Part shown: positions 57,601 to 64,000 of the stretch, in pieces
Numbering within the stretch: the first letter of the stretch is position 1
Layout: every line of letters begins with the position of its first letter
From: Undaria pinnatifida
Taxonomy: Eukaryota; Sar; Phaeophyceae; Laminariales; Alariaceae
Direction of reading: 5' to 3'
Length of the DNA: 64,000 nt
Assembly (NCBI GenBank): GCA_012845835.1
Contig: JABAKD010000026.1
Span: 6,503,014-6,567,013, forward strand
Notes under the pieces: generated by a model
Databases searched by the model: none
Seen by the model: only the letters and a program-made list of their open reading frames with translations
What the model was told of the DNA's origin: nothing
Translations under genes and position numbers: made by a program

Positions 57601-58871
57601 AATGCACAGCGCACACCGTGTATCGTAGACTATGACATGGTGTCATGCAATAAAATACAGCTATGGTCCTTCCATACGTAGCGCCGGTATGTACCAGCCG
57701 GAACTAACGGCGTTGCTGTAGCGGCAACCGGCGCTATTGTACTCCGCAAAGTTCACTACTGGCTGTTCCCACATGTGCCAAGCGGTTTGACAGGCACTAC
57801 AGTAGCGGGCAGCCGGCACTACTGTAGCGGGCAGCCGGCACTACTCAACCGGCGCTGTAGAGGGACCTCAACTCTGTGACACTGCTGCTGTAACATGATC
57901 GCTCCTTGTCCGTCATTGACATGATGGTTGTGTGCCGTATTGGTACTTCCGGCGCTGCTGCTATATTGGCAACCGGCGCTACTCCGCATACTTCCAATAC
58001 TGGTTGCTCCCATCTGCGCCAGGCTATTCCACAGGCACTATAGCGGGCAGCTGGCACTGCTCAACCGACGCTATAGAGGGACCTCTACTCTCGCTCCTTC
58101 GTCCGCCATTGACATGTTCTGTGCTCCGTGTTGGAAGGCTACTGCTGGAGGTTCGAGGTTCTGTAGAGCTTACCACTTTTTCGAGACGATGGTTGACGCA
58201 CACTATTGTGTACGAGACGAAGGGGGTTCACCTTACATTGGTTGGTTGCGTTTCATTCGGTTAGGGTTAGGGCTCATAGGGCGTATACATGTATGTCGAC
58301 GATGTTCTCGAAAAAAGCGGCAAGGTACGTATGATACCCTCTCGCTCTGAAGGTTGGAGGTTGGGGGACAAAAACAAATCAGTGCGGCAAGCGCCAAAAA
58401 ACGGGTGTCTCATGTGAAACGGACGGCAAAGATGCCTGCCAACCTGCCACAGCAGTAAGTGGACTACGTCAAGTAGGCACCAGGTGGTGGGTGCTTCGAT
58501 TTCTTTTGATGATATCCGCTCGGGTAAAGCACACGAGTTGACCCCACTGCGGGGCCTTCAACAAGCGCTCCTAACAGCCGGGCCCTCTGCGAGTACCATG
58601 GGTATCATACCAGGTTCTGGGCGCTGGGGTACTGCTGTTGTATCTATCAGTCGATTGTCTCGGACAGCGCTGCTACCGGAGGTACACAAATCTATGCGTA
58701 AATGTAGAGACACCGTTTTTATTAAATATCAACGTAAAATGGTCTTTATATTTTAGTCTATACTGGTGGATCTAACAATAAGCCCACCTCGCTCGTGATC
58801 TCGAAGTCTTTTTTCGGCCCTTCTCCTTTGAGTATGTCGTCAAAGCTCTTCTGCATCGTATCTCCGTCCAT
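45443..58871 (-). CDS. PIH1-CS domain protein, DNAAF2/kintoun-like axonemal dynein assembly factor
   Basis: Eleven exons give 593 residues: 58871-58788 (ATG), 55686-55591, 53789-53655, 52974-52845, 52168-52007, 50444-50308, 49602-49219, 48786-48701, 47551-47308, 47044-46961, 45682-45443 (TAG). Every junction is GT-AG and phase-consistent. Residues ~30-225 form a PIH1 domain: AMADPEFQSMLRDYMEEMQD, HPIAGFVLKTK, LFVNVVTSDKIACP, FDVCYHPEALVRARRIDAF, YRLLKGVSYKSGPCATM. A basic, Ser/Ala-rich linker follows. Residues ~361-437 form a CS-like domain: LPQKLIATVELPADAEPTRK, LDVVVALKRLTISV, YLDLALPYEVEDDSKCF, RLRITMPV. The tail is Pro-rich then acidic (DSSDGSVVEEDP). PIH proteins act with HSP90 and R2TP-type complexes in the cytoplasm to pre-assemble dynein arms. 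N-terminal PIH1 plus CS fits DNAAF2/PF13; MOT48 or another PIH paralogue is possible. Confidence 0.85.
45840..45985. repeat. Repeat B, copy 2
   Basis: catggccacaggtgtcgtcc, tgccttcatttttatcgcgg and ccactgctcgccgattttca match the other copies. Lies in intron 10 of the PIH1-CS gene. Confidence 0.65.
46700..46925. repeat. Degenerate 15-19-bp tandem repeat
   Basis: About thirteen units of accgtcacttRaaa with substitutions. Confidence 0.75.
46961..47044 (-). CDS. PIH1-CS exon 10
   Basis: Acceptor ttgcatctag, donor gtgctc, phase 0 to 0, 28 codons: ETLVDEEYKLVEEKAEGKEP then PTPTTAQQ. Confidence 0.75.
47308..47551 (-). CDS. PIH1-CS exon 9
   Basis: Acceptor ctttcgccag, donor gtgagg, phase 2 to 0. 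Encodes YLDLALPYEVEDDSKCF and RLRITMPV, the last CS strands, then Pro- and Ala/Val-rich sequence. A ~110-nt pyrimidine-rich tract precedes the acceptor (purine-rich on the plus strand to 47670). Confidence 0.82.
47981..48308. mobile_element. MITE-like element, family M, copy 4
   Basis: Starts gagtcattccacggtagg and ends cctagcggggcatgactc, both ends intact over 328 bp. It lies in intron 8 of the PIH1-CS gene and contains an ATG/GAT microsatellite. No clear target duplication. Confidence 0.68.
48420..48570. repeat. Repeat B, copy 3, inverted
   Basis: gacgtcgacgagcgtttggg, gaaaacgcgaaggcacgtac and gaccacggcttgtccaaaag are the reverse complement of the other copies. Lies in intron 8. Confidence 0.65.
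48701..48786 (-). CDS. PIH1-CS exon 8
   Basis: Acceptor gattttgatag, donor gtaagg, phase 0 to 2. Encodes EPTRKLDVVVALKRLTISVL then GDPESAPP: central CS strands. Confidence 0.82.
49219..49602 (-). CDS. PIH1-CS exon 7
   Basis: Acceptor gatgatgcaaag, donor gtgaga, phase 0 to 0, 128 codons. Low-complexity linker, then TYKLVESGYFDLADHTSDRL and the first CS strand, LPQKLIATVELPADA. The intron upstream carries tandem copies of this acceptor. Confidence 0.82.
49603..50260. repeat. ~88-bp minisatellite in intron 6 built on the exon 7 acceptor
   Basis: About 7.5 units. On the plus strand each has ttccagtcgtgctttgcat, then atcRtccgggtggggacacg, then ggcgggtcaggtcggggggt. The first stretch corresponds to the exon 7 start plus its acceptor (AGCACTGCTGGAA preceded by gatgatgcaaag on the minus strand). 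The array therefore begins at the true splice site and repeats it upstream. Confidence 0.82.
50308..50444 (-). CDS. PIH1-CS exon 6
   Basis: Acceptor ggtgctatgaag, donor gtgaga, phase 1 to 0. Encodes YRLLKGVSYKSGPCATMIVA and a basic linker ending PTTPVAEKK. Confidence 0.8.
50445..52006 (-). other. PIH1-CS intron 5
   Basis: Contains a repeat A copy (50757-50822, acgcagcttgcaataaagat then gtcgaactcacagctaact), three cggagctacg-centred repeats of ~60 bp (51310-51430) and LINE fragment 2 (51478-51948). Confidence 0.55.
51478..51948 (+). mobile_element. LINE fragment 2: C-terminal remnant
   Basis: Encodes LKLTFRVEDLDLPEKRK, then CPCGTTIESRTRIVGECEIY and AILGDRWWPQTAKQDGDR, with a premature stop near 51873. 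It is homologous to fragment 1 but cut off further 5'. Here the motif His is Arg (SRTRIVGEC). It lies in antisense orientation within intron 5 of the PIH1-CS gene and abuts a CT-rich tract at 51950. Confidence 0.75.
52007..52168 (-). CDS. PIH1-CS exon 5
   Basis: Acceptor cgtttttatag, donor gtgagc, phase 1 to 1. Encodes TTTFDVCYHPEALVRARRID through VEDAFLRSTQQKMTVDK, the HPD-type helix region of PIH1. Confidence 0.85.
52169..52844 (-). other. PIH1-CS intron 4, with a duplicated exon 4 donor region
   Basis: 52670-52735 repeats 52795-52860: on the minus strand both read aaaagacaaaggt, then a diverged ttatNNgaagcgtt / gaaggcgtt and gagacggg. The copy contains the last ~11 nt of exon 4 and a second GT. 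TATA dinucleotide-rich tract at 52438-52475. Confidence 0.65.
52845..52974 (-). CDS. PIH1-CS exon 4
   Basis: Acceptor cgcctccag after a ~170-nt pyrimidine tract, donor gtgggt, phase 0 to 1. Encodes LFVNVVTSDKIACPYSKPSP and on to GPLRMEKDK, matching the VFINVC...P core of PIH1. Confidence 0.85.
53655..53789 (-). CDS. PIH1-CS exon 3
   Basis: Acceptor accgcctggcag, donor gtgcga, phase 0 to 0, 45 codons. Encodes EQETYISELENQDRVPDG and the PIH1 signature HPIAGFVLKTK. Confidence 0.85.
53790..55590 (-). other. PIH1-CS intron 2
   Basis: Holds the acceptor-bearing tandem repeat (54235-54660), a (gcggt)n patch near 54708-54735 and anonymous sequence to 55590. Confidence 0.55.
54235..54660. repeat. 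~135-bp tandem repeat in intron 2 carrying copies of the exon 3 acceptor
   Basis: Three units, each starting acttatggtRtgtgat and ending acgtctcttgctcctgccag or close to it (54364-54383, 54500-54518, 54640-54658). That end is the reverse complement of the real exon 3 acceptor plus 13 nt of exon (ctggcag|gagcaagagacgt), which lies at 53776-53797. Confidence 0.82.
55591..55686 (-). CDS. PIH1-CS exon 2
   Basis: Acceptor atctgtacag, donor gtgaga, phase 0 to 0, 32 codons: EAIKFKTAMADPEFQSMLRD and on to MQDPATRA. Typical of the helical lead-in to PIH1 domains. Confidence 0.85.
55868..56125. repeat. GGGTCG fold-back repeat, copy 3 (longest)
   Basis: At least ten GGGTCG units at 55875-56050 interrupted by tttcaaatctcac, then aacccgacccgacacgcg. 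The adjoining cctgtatctacaccggttaa also adjoins the fragment at 9225-9275 (inverted). In intron 1 of the PIH1-CS gene. Confidence 0.72.
56190..56645. mobile_element. Related TIR element, left end missing
   Basis: Shares gcgaacgccgcattcgcaac, gcctcccacgatgtgtggg and the right end gcttaagagatggcc with 42150-43024, but the left inverted repeat is absent; it abuts the GGGTCG fold-back repeat. In intron 1 of the PIH1-CS gene. Confidence 0.62.
57690..58115. repeat. ~235-bp tandem duplication, related copy at 45175-45425
   Basis: Both units have gcaaccggcgctaYtNtact, ctccgcatacttc-like and ctatagagggacctc blocks, then gtccgYcattgacatg. The single copy at 45175-45425 shares gcaaccggcactactccgca and the tatagcgggcaatcggcact block. 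Confidence 0.7.
58788..58871 (-). CDS. PIH1-CS exon 1 with start codon
   Basis: ATG at 58871-58869, 28 codons (MDGDTMQKSFDDILKGEG, ending FEITSE), donor gtgggc, phase 0. The next in-frame Met is six residues in. The ATG faces the start of the divergent gene. Confidence 0.8.
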
Positions 58872-59119
58872 GTTTCAACCGAGAGACGCAAAGGCGCAAC
58901 ACCTATCGGAACCGCCGGAGGCCGGTCAGAGCCTTGATAGCCCGGGTGTGCTGGCAGCTGGCAAACCGAAAAACAGAAAAACCCAAAACTCAAAACTCTA
59001 CGGGGTGTTCCATCAGCAATAAGGCGGCTGTATATCGGGGTTCAAATACGGGTGCCCGTCGCCGCAGCTCCCACCCGCGCCAGCACCCAGCCTGCTGTGC
59101 ACACCGGCTCTGTCAACAA
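58872..59119. promoter_or_regulatory. Divergent intergenic region shared by the PIH1-CS and coiled-coil genes
   Basis: Only 248 bp separate the two start codons, which point away from each other. The interval must hold both 5' UTRs and core promoters. No clear TATA box; an A-rich stretch (ccgaaaaacagaaaaaccc) and GC-rich blocks flank the centre. Bidirectional transcription is inferred from geometry. Confidence 0.6.
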
Positions 59120-59196
59120 ATGGCGACCTGGAAAAGGCTCACTGGAGCAGTGGACTCAAGTGCTCAGACGTTCCTTAAGAATAAGAAGTTCAGCAG
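59120..59196 (+). CDS. Coiled-coil gene exon 1
   Basis: ATG in caacaaatgg, 25 codons plus two bases, donor gtgagc. The split AG|G gives Arg in phase with exon 2. Confidence 0.62.
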
Positions 59197-61123
59197 GTGA
59201 GCTCTGAGCACCTGATGAATGGGCAATATGGACAGATTATTTTGTATCCCCGGTATTTTTCGACCCCAGAGAGGTGCGCCAGGACACAGCACCCAATACC
59301 AGCGCACAGCAGTACCCGGCACTGCACTTGGTCCAGTGGCCAGGGTACCCAGTGCTGTACCCAGAATACACTCGGTCTAGTACAAAAATGCACCCACATG
59401 GCGTTTTGCGTTGCCTTCAAGGCGCTGGAATTGCCTGCAGCCTACACGCTCCCTCAGTAGTACCTAACTTTGAGTGGAACCGCCGCCGCCTGTACCGACG
59501 ATATTACTCCTGCTGCTGCTGCCGCTGCGCGTGCGGTGTTTCTTTCACCGCAGGGAGAAACGGACGTTTTCATGGGACTGGCACGCGTGGAACCTCCTCC
59601 TAGTATCTACACCATCGTTGCTGCTGGGCTTGTGCCTTCATCGGGTCGAGAAGCGAATGCACGAGGAAGCGCGTGTTCGCGAGGAAATCCAGGAGCGCAC
59701 GGGGGTCAGCAGTCGCGGCTTCTTGATACCCCACAAAAAGATTCGACAGGAGGTGCAGGGCATGCTCAGTGCGGGAAATCAGCGCAAGTTCATAGTTGAC
59801 GATGGCGATTCTGACGACGGGGCAAGAACGGCGGCGACAATAGGCGCTTTACCGTCGGAGGTAATGTGTGTTTTCCAATGTAAAAATATGTACCGGTACA
59901 TTCCATTGTCAGACTGCCAAAAGTAGCTCCAACAACATTGGCGCACATCCTCTAGTTTATACGGACTGCTTCCGTTCTTCGGCTTACTACTGTTAGGTCT
60001 GGGACTGGAAGTCGATTTGACCCAAAAAAATGGCAGGTCTATTCGGCGAAAACCACCAAAAAATCCGAAAAAATGTCTCGGAGAAAAAATTTGCAAACAC
60101 TGTTTTTACTTGGTTTTAGACTGAAATAATGTTTGACAGGGTATCACAAAATACGCAACACAGGAGGCGAGTTGGACCCTGAAATTCAACAGACACGTGT
60201 AATCAGTGTAAACGAAGGGAAATACGGATTATTCTGAATTTTCCGTTGTATTTTGAAGTCTAATCGGACGGAAATGTGCGGGAAAACTCGTGTTTTCTGC
60301 TCATATTCGTCTCTTGCTCAATGGGGTCGAACTAATGCAACTGGGTATTGGTAAAATACCCGTATTTCCCTCCGCCGGGACTTGGAGGAGACAGCAAAGC
60401 AATCCGCTCTTAAATCGAGTGAATAGCCGGCGAGAAATTCGCAAACAAAGTTGGCCACATTGGGTCATTCTGGCAGAGTGATCGTGCAAAATTAGCCATG
60501 GGCAACTCGAAAAAACCTGAAGGCACGGGACCGAAAGGAAAAAGAAAAAATTTGCCAAGGTCAAGGAGGCTTATCGGGCGCGTACCGGGACCACGACGGC
60601 AGACGCGGGCGTGGCTGCACGCCGGGCGCTTGCCATCCAGCGCGGCGGTGTCGAGGCGGCCGAGAGCATCCGTGACCGGGTCGTGAAGCAGCGCGACGAG
60701 AGCCGGGTCGAGGCCGCTGAGGCAAAGTCTTTGCTGCAAGATGTCTCTCAACAGTTGTCCGAGGAGAAAGGCAAACTCAACCTGGAGCAGGACCTCCGAC
60801 ACGAGTCAGATGCAGCCTTGGCCCAAACCCGAGTCGAGCTGCACGCACAGCAGCAACTTTCCCGCGAGCTAGAGGTGAAGCGTGCTGCATCGGAGGTACG
60901 CGAGATAGAGTTGGGAAAGACGCTGGAGGTTCGCAAAAAAGGAAAAACTACGGCACTGCTGCTGCATAATATCACCATCTTGGAGGAATTCAGATGCATA
61001 GGTCTGCTGTCGGCCATCTTGCCGGAGGGTCCCCCAGAAGATATGTTCCGCCTACGCTAGCTGTCCCTTGAGTACGCTGCTACACGCGGGGGGTAGAGCA
61101 GCACCTCGGGCAGCAGCAGCAGC

Positions 61124-61157
<34 letters not shown>

Positions 61158-63347
61158 TATTTTTTTCTACACACGCTCCAACTTTTTTTGCCGCAGAACA
61201 GCAGCGAGCGGCACAGGCTTTGTTTTCACGAACATTTTTTTGTAGGTGATGTGGGGCCTTTCCCCCTATCGCTGATTGGTTGATTTCCTAAAGAGTTTTT
61301 TTCCCAGAGAACGACCATGGGACATTTTTTTTCCAAATTCTACGTCTAAAATTTTGCCAGTCCCAGGCCTAACTGTAGGCACCGGGTATCAGGGTATCTG
61401 TGGATAGCAATCCGGTACGATTGTACCAGGTGAGTCATATAGTAAACAGGCGGCGCTTCTTGCGTACGTTCGACACAAGGACGTCGAAACAACTACCGAA
61501 CGCCGAGCACTACGCCTGTTTAATTGGTTGCTACAGGGCACGCTTGCTTCCGATTGTCTACCTCGCTCCTTGCCCCAAGCGTATATTCGTGTTCCAAGCT
61601 GAACCTACTATCAACGTCGACTTGCGCCTCCAACCCCCCGTTGACGTTTCATCTCAAATGTTATAGAGGCAGCGCGCCGTTTACGGGACAGAGGGCAGCA
61701 TAGGAAGACACCTTGACCGTCAAGTTGCCCGGGGAGGCAGCCCCTCGGGAACACCATCGTCCGATCTGGAAGCCCTCCATCGGAGGCTGGACGCAATAGA
61801 GAGCGTTCTCGAGACCAACAGCGGCACAAGCTCAGCACGAGCGGGCGTCGATGGCGGATCAGGTATGGGTTACTCAAAAACTACTTTGTAAAATCGTCTT
61901 GTTGACCCTGATTATAGCACTTATGGGAGCCACCGACCTACCATATCCTTGAAGAGGACATATACACCCCGTAGCATTACTGAACACGCAGCTTACAAAG
62001 AAGAGTTTTGACGAAATCCTGTAACGCACAGCGGAGTTTTTTTTTTACAATAAACCACGAAGGGAAAGACGCCCGCCTTCGAGCATTATTAATTATTATT
62101 ATTATTGTTATTATTATTACTATTATTATCATTATTATTCGCACACTTTTACTTTCCAGCTTCTGGACAAGCCGTGGTCACAGGTGTCGTCCCTTCTCCC
62201 CCCCGGTTCTTGCCTTCATTTTTTATTGCGCATAGGGTTCAGCAATCCCACTGCTCGTCGATTTTTCATCGAGTGTTGCTAACTCATGCTCTCGCGTTTT
62301 CCGCAAGTCAATTTGTGCGCAAGAAAAATTATGTAGCCCCCCGGCGGGCTCCTCCTTTTTTCGTGCTGACTGTTCTTGAGGTTTTGTTCTTGTCCAACTC
62401 CGTCGGGACATGGGTACATCGTAGCACATGTTAGATGCTAAGCGTTACGGGTTAGATTTGCGTATGTACTGCAGCATACCATGGATGACAACGCACGCTT
62501 GGGCCGTCCAATGTTTTCGCAGCCCTCTGTTGAGGTCGCTACTCGCCCCACCAGAGCAAAAATCAGCGGAGAGTCTTATCGATGCAGGCTCGTTGTTCAA
62601 GTTACTAGCTGGCTTGTTCCACCACCGATATGACTGGCCTTTGGTTCTGGCGCAGTGTCTTCACCCCATTAGCGTTGCACTCCCGCTATGGGGACTAAAC
62701 ACTTGGATTTTTTTTAGGATCATATTAGGAGTTGGAAAAGCACATCGTCCTTGTCCATGGGTGCACCATTTGGAGATGAAATCCTGTCGAATATTAAGAT
62801 TCGCTCTCTGCTCTTATCATGTGCTGCAGGCAGAACCAAGGATTCGGTGCTCAGGCGCAAATCAGATCCTGACCGAGAAGAGGGAACCACCGAGCCCGGT
62901 AGCCCTCGTAGAGGAACAGCTTCGAGAAAAATCGACACTCCGGACGCCGATGCAGCGCCCGGGGTGACAGTACAGAAAGCAGTGACATTGGCATCCGCAG
63001 CAGGTAGCTGGGCGATGGAAGCCGGCGAGCGGCATGGAAAACGCCTCTTACAATTCGGTCGGGACTGGCTGGCTGGGGAAACGCGCCAAGACGAAGCCCG
63101 CTTGGAAGATGCGGAGATTGCAAAGGGTGACTCCGAGCAAGACGCGCCGGGAGTGGTATCGGGTACAGCCAATGGAAAAGAAGGGCGACTGGGTGTGAGC
63201 AAGGAGAGAGACAGCAGTCTGGGCGACAGATATAGTATTGCTCGAGAGGGGTCAGCGTCTGGTGTTGGTGGGACTGGGCGGGAGATAGAAGGGCACGGCG
63301 AGGAAGCGTGGCGTAGAGGAAATCTAGACGAACCAGATAAACGATGA
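59120..63347 (+). CDS. Single-pass membrane, coiled-coil protein of unknown function
   Basis: Five exons give 488 residues: 59120-59196 (ATG), 59554-59860, 60560-60928, 61667-61862, 62830-63347 (TGA). Phases agree at all four junctions (2, 0, 0, 1). The N-terminus is basic (MATWKRLTGAVDSSAQTFLK). It is followed by one short hydrophobic segment at about 39-54 (WNLLLVSTPSLLLGLCL), a charged helix (KRMHEEARVREEIQERTG) and FLIPHKKIRQEVQGML. Residues ~150-250 are an Ala/Glu/Arg-rich coiled coil (AAEAKSLLQDVSQQLSEEKG). The C-terminal third is low-complexity and hydrophilic with WAMEAGERHGKRLLQFGRDW. I do not recognise the family. The exon 3 donor (gag|gttcgc) is weak; otherwise that frame stops at 61058-61060. 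Its head-to-head pairing with a dynein-assembly gene hints at, but does not show, a ciliary role. Confidence 0.6.
59554..59860 (+). CDS. Coiled-coil gene exon 2
   Basis: Acceptor ttctttcaccgcag, donor gtaatg, phase 2 to 0, 102 codons after the split codon. Carries the membrane segment and the acidic FIVDDGDSDDGA. Confidence 0.65.
60560..60928 (+). CDS. Coiled-coil gene exon 3
   Basis: Acceptor tttgccaag, phase 0: VKEAYRARTGTTTADAGVAA, then the heptad-rich coil. The donor at 60929 is non-canonical beyond GT, so the 3' edge is uncertain. Confidence 0.55.
60929..61666 (+). other. Coiled-coil gene intron 3 with CAG repeat
   Basis: A (CAG)n tract of about fourteen units lies at 61114-61157. The exon 3 frame could continue to 61060 if the donor is not used. 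Confidence 0.5.
61667..61862 (+). CDS. Coiled-coil gene exon 4
   Basis: Acceptor aaatgttatag, donor gtatgg, phase 0 to 1: RQRAVYGTEGSIGRHLDRQ and LEALHRRLDAIESVLETN, a further short coil. Confidence 0.58.
61863..62829 (+). other. Coiled-coil gene intron 4
   Basis: Repeat A (61988-62030), an ATT-rich microsatellite (62086-62140) and repeat B copy 4. The ORF at 62428-62967 overlaps the next exon out of frame. Confidence 0.5.
62155..62320. repeat. Repeat B, copy 4
   Basis: acaagccgtggtcacaggtg through tgctcgtcgatttttcatcg. Lies in intron 4 of the coiled-coil gene. Confidence 0.65.
62830..63347 (+). CDS. Coiled-coil gene terminal exon
   Basis: Acceptor tgtgctgcag, phase 1, open for 171 codons to TGA. 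Hydrophilic, rich in Gly/Glu/Arg. An overlapping frame is open to 62967 but shorter. Confidence 0.58.
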
Positions 63348-63830
63348 AAGTTAAGTTTTGGTTTGGGTGTAAATGCGCCTTTGTTTTAGATTCAAGTCTA
63401 TTTTCTATTATCAAGTACAAAGTGTTTAGTTTTTCCCCCTAGGGGGAAGAAAGGCTGATTTCGCGGAGCGGGAAATCTCCTCTCTTTTCTTGACGTGACT
63501 GAACAAGCAGCTTTCAGTCAGCAACGCTCTCAACTCGCGTTTGGAGCCCATGGCGGCGCGCTGCCGATTGCAAAGGTTAAGAGGGCACCTATTAATACTT
63601 TTAGATCGTTGCGTTATTGCATTCCGCAAGGGCTGCCCACCACGTGCATCCAACCGACGCGCATGAAACAAACCGCGAATAGTCTGCCGTCCCTTGAATG
63701 GAATAGCAAAGCAACATGACGTTTATACCCTGGTATCGTTTTTATGGTGTTTCCTTCGTGCTATCCCGCCACGCGTCGTAGTGCTGTGCTGGTATACAGC
63801 AGTAATATACCTGCAATTTCATATGAACCC
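63348..63830. other. Convergent intergenic region
   Basis: 3' ends of the plus-strand coiled-coil gene and of the possible minus-strand gene. No features seen beyond short non-supported ORFs. Confidence 0.4.
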
Positions 63831-63991
63831 CTACAATGTGACTGCGAAATCGTTTCCACCACGACCGTGATGACTCCGTCTCTTAGCGCTACCGTTCGCC
63901 GCCCCCGCCCGCTCCCCAACCGGCAAGGAGGCCCCGCCTCGTCCTCTCGCTCCTGTGGCATCTCCGTCGCGCGATGACTCCAACTCCGTCC
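63831..63991 (-). CDS. Possible terminal exon of a gene entering from the right edge
   Basis: Acceptor tgtttctag at 63992-64000, then 52 codons and TAG: TELESSRDGDATGARGRGG through FAVTL. GC-rich like the real exons, but low-complexity, and another frame is also open, so support is weak. Confidence 0.3.
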
Positions 63992-64000
63992 CTAGAAACA

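Larger units (their letters stand above)
55687..58787 (-). other. PIH1-CS intron 1
   Basis: Contains the GGGTCG fold-back repeat, the truncated TIR element, tacccgggta-rich sequence (56990-57320) and a ~235-bp tandem duplication (57690-58115). No exon-like ORF. Confidence 0.5.

Noticed and set aside
60498..60686. ATG ORF (MGNSKKPEGTGPKGKRK) as the start of the coiled-coil gene or a frameshifted gene
   Set aside because: The apparent frameshift at an A-run is explained by a splice acceptor at 60559, and an upstream ATG exon joins in phase.

Overview
This is a nuclear window from an intron-rich photosynthetic eukaryote, most likely a brown alga of the Ectocarpus type. The inference rests on short GC-rich exons (69 to 384 nt) separated by introns up to 4.2 kb, a protein with a plastid-lumen-style leader beside a flagellar dynein-assembly gene (so a photosynthetic organism with motile cells), remnants of a LINE whose C-terminus resembles brown-algal LINE proteins, and a dense load of repeats. 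There is no bacterial or organellar gene organisation. Most long ORFs are low-complexity or antisense; the genes below were rebuilt from splice signals, reading phase and family resemblance.

Layout. (1) 317-12975, plus strand: the 3' six exons of a gene for a plastid-lumen-type helical protein ending in a KOW motif. Its introns hold a MITE, dispersed repeats, a CT-rich minisatellite and a LINE fragment. (2) 12976-22156: repeats and anonymous sequence, including an inverted partner of an intronic element. (3) 22157-27530, minus strand: four exons of an unrecognised gene, 5' end not found. (4) 27531-37960: satellites (a 399-bp higher-order repeat inside a degenerate ~40-bp repeat field), compound GTT arrays, a hAT-like element with target duplication and SINE-like sequences. 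(5) 38015-40282: an LTR retrotransposon on the minus strand with a decayed gag and no pol. (6) 40287-45442: repeats, including an 875-bp TIR element with a TCA duplication. (7) 45443-58871, minus strand: a complete 11-exon gene for a 593-aa PIH1-CS protein of the DNAAF2/kintoun (PF13/MOT48) class, which assembles axonemal dynein arms. (8) 59120-63347, plus strand: a 5-exon gene for a 488-aa protein with one membrane segment and a coiled coil, divergent from the PIH1 gene across 248 bp. (9) 63831-63991, minus strand: a possible last exon of another gene.

The most unusual signal is recurrent. In both recognisable genes, introns contain tandem copies of their own exon-intron boundaries: acceptor plus exon start at PIH1-CS exons 3 and 7 and at the first KOW-gene exon seen here, and exon end plus donor at PIH1-CS exon 4. 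In two cases the copies have grown into minisatellites. This suggests that introns here lengthen by boundary-spanning tandem duplication, leaving decoy splice sites. All gene models are manual and lack transcript support.
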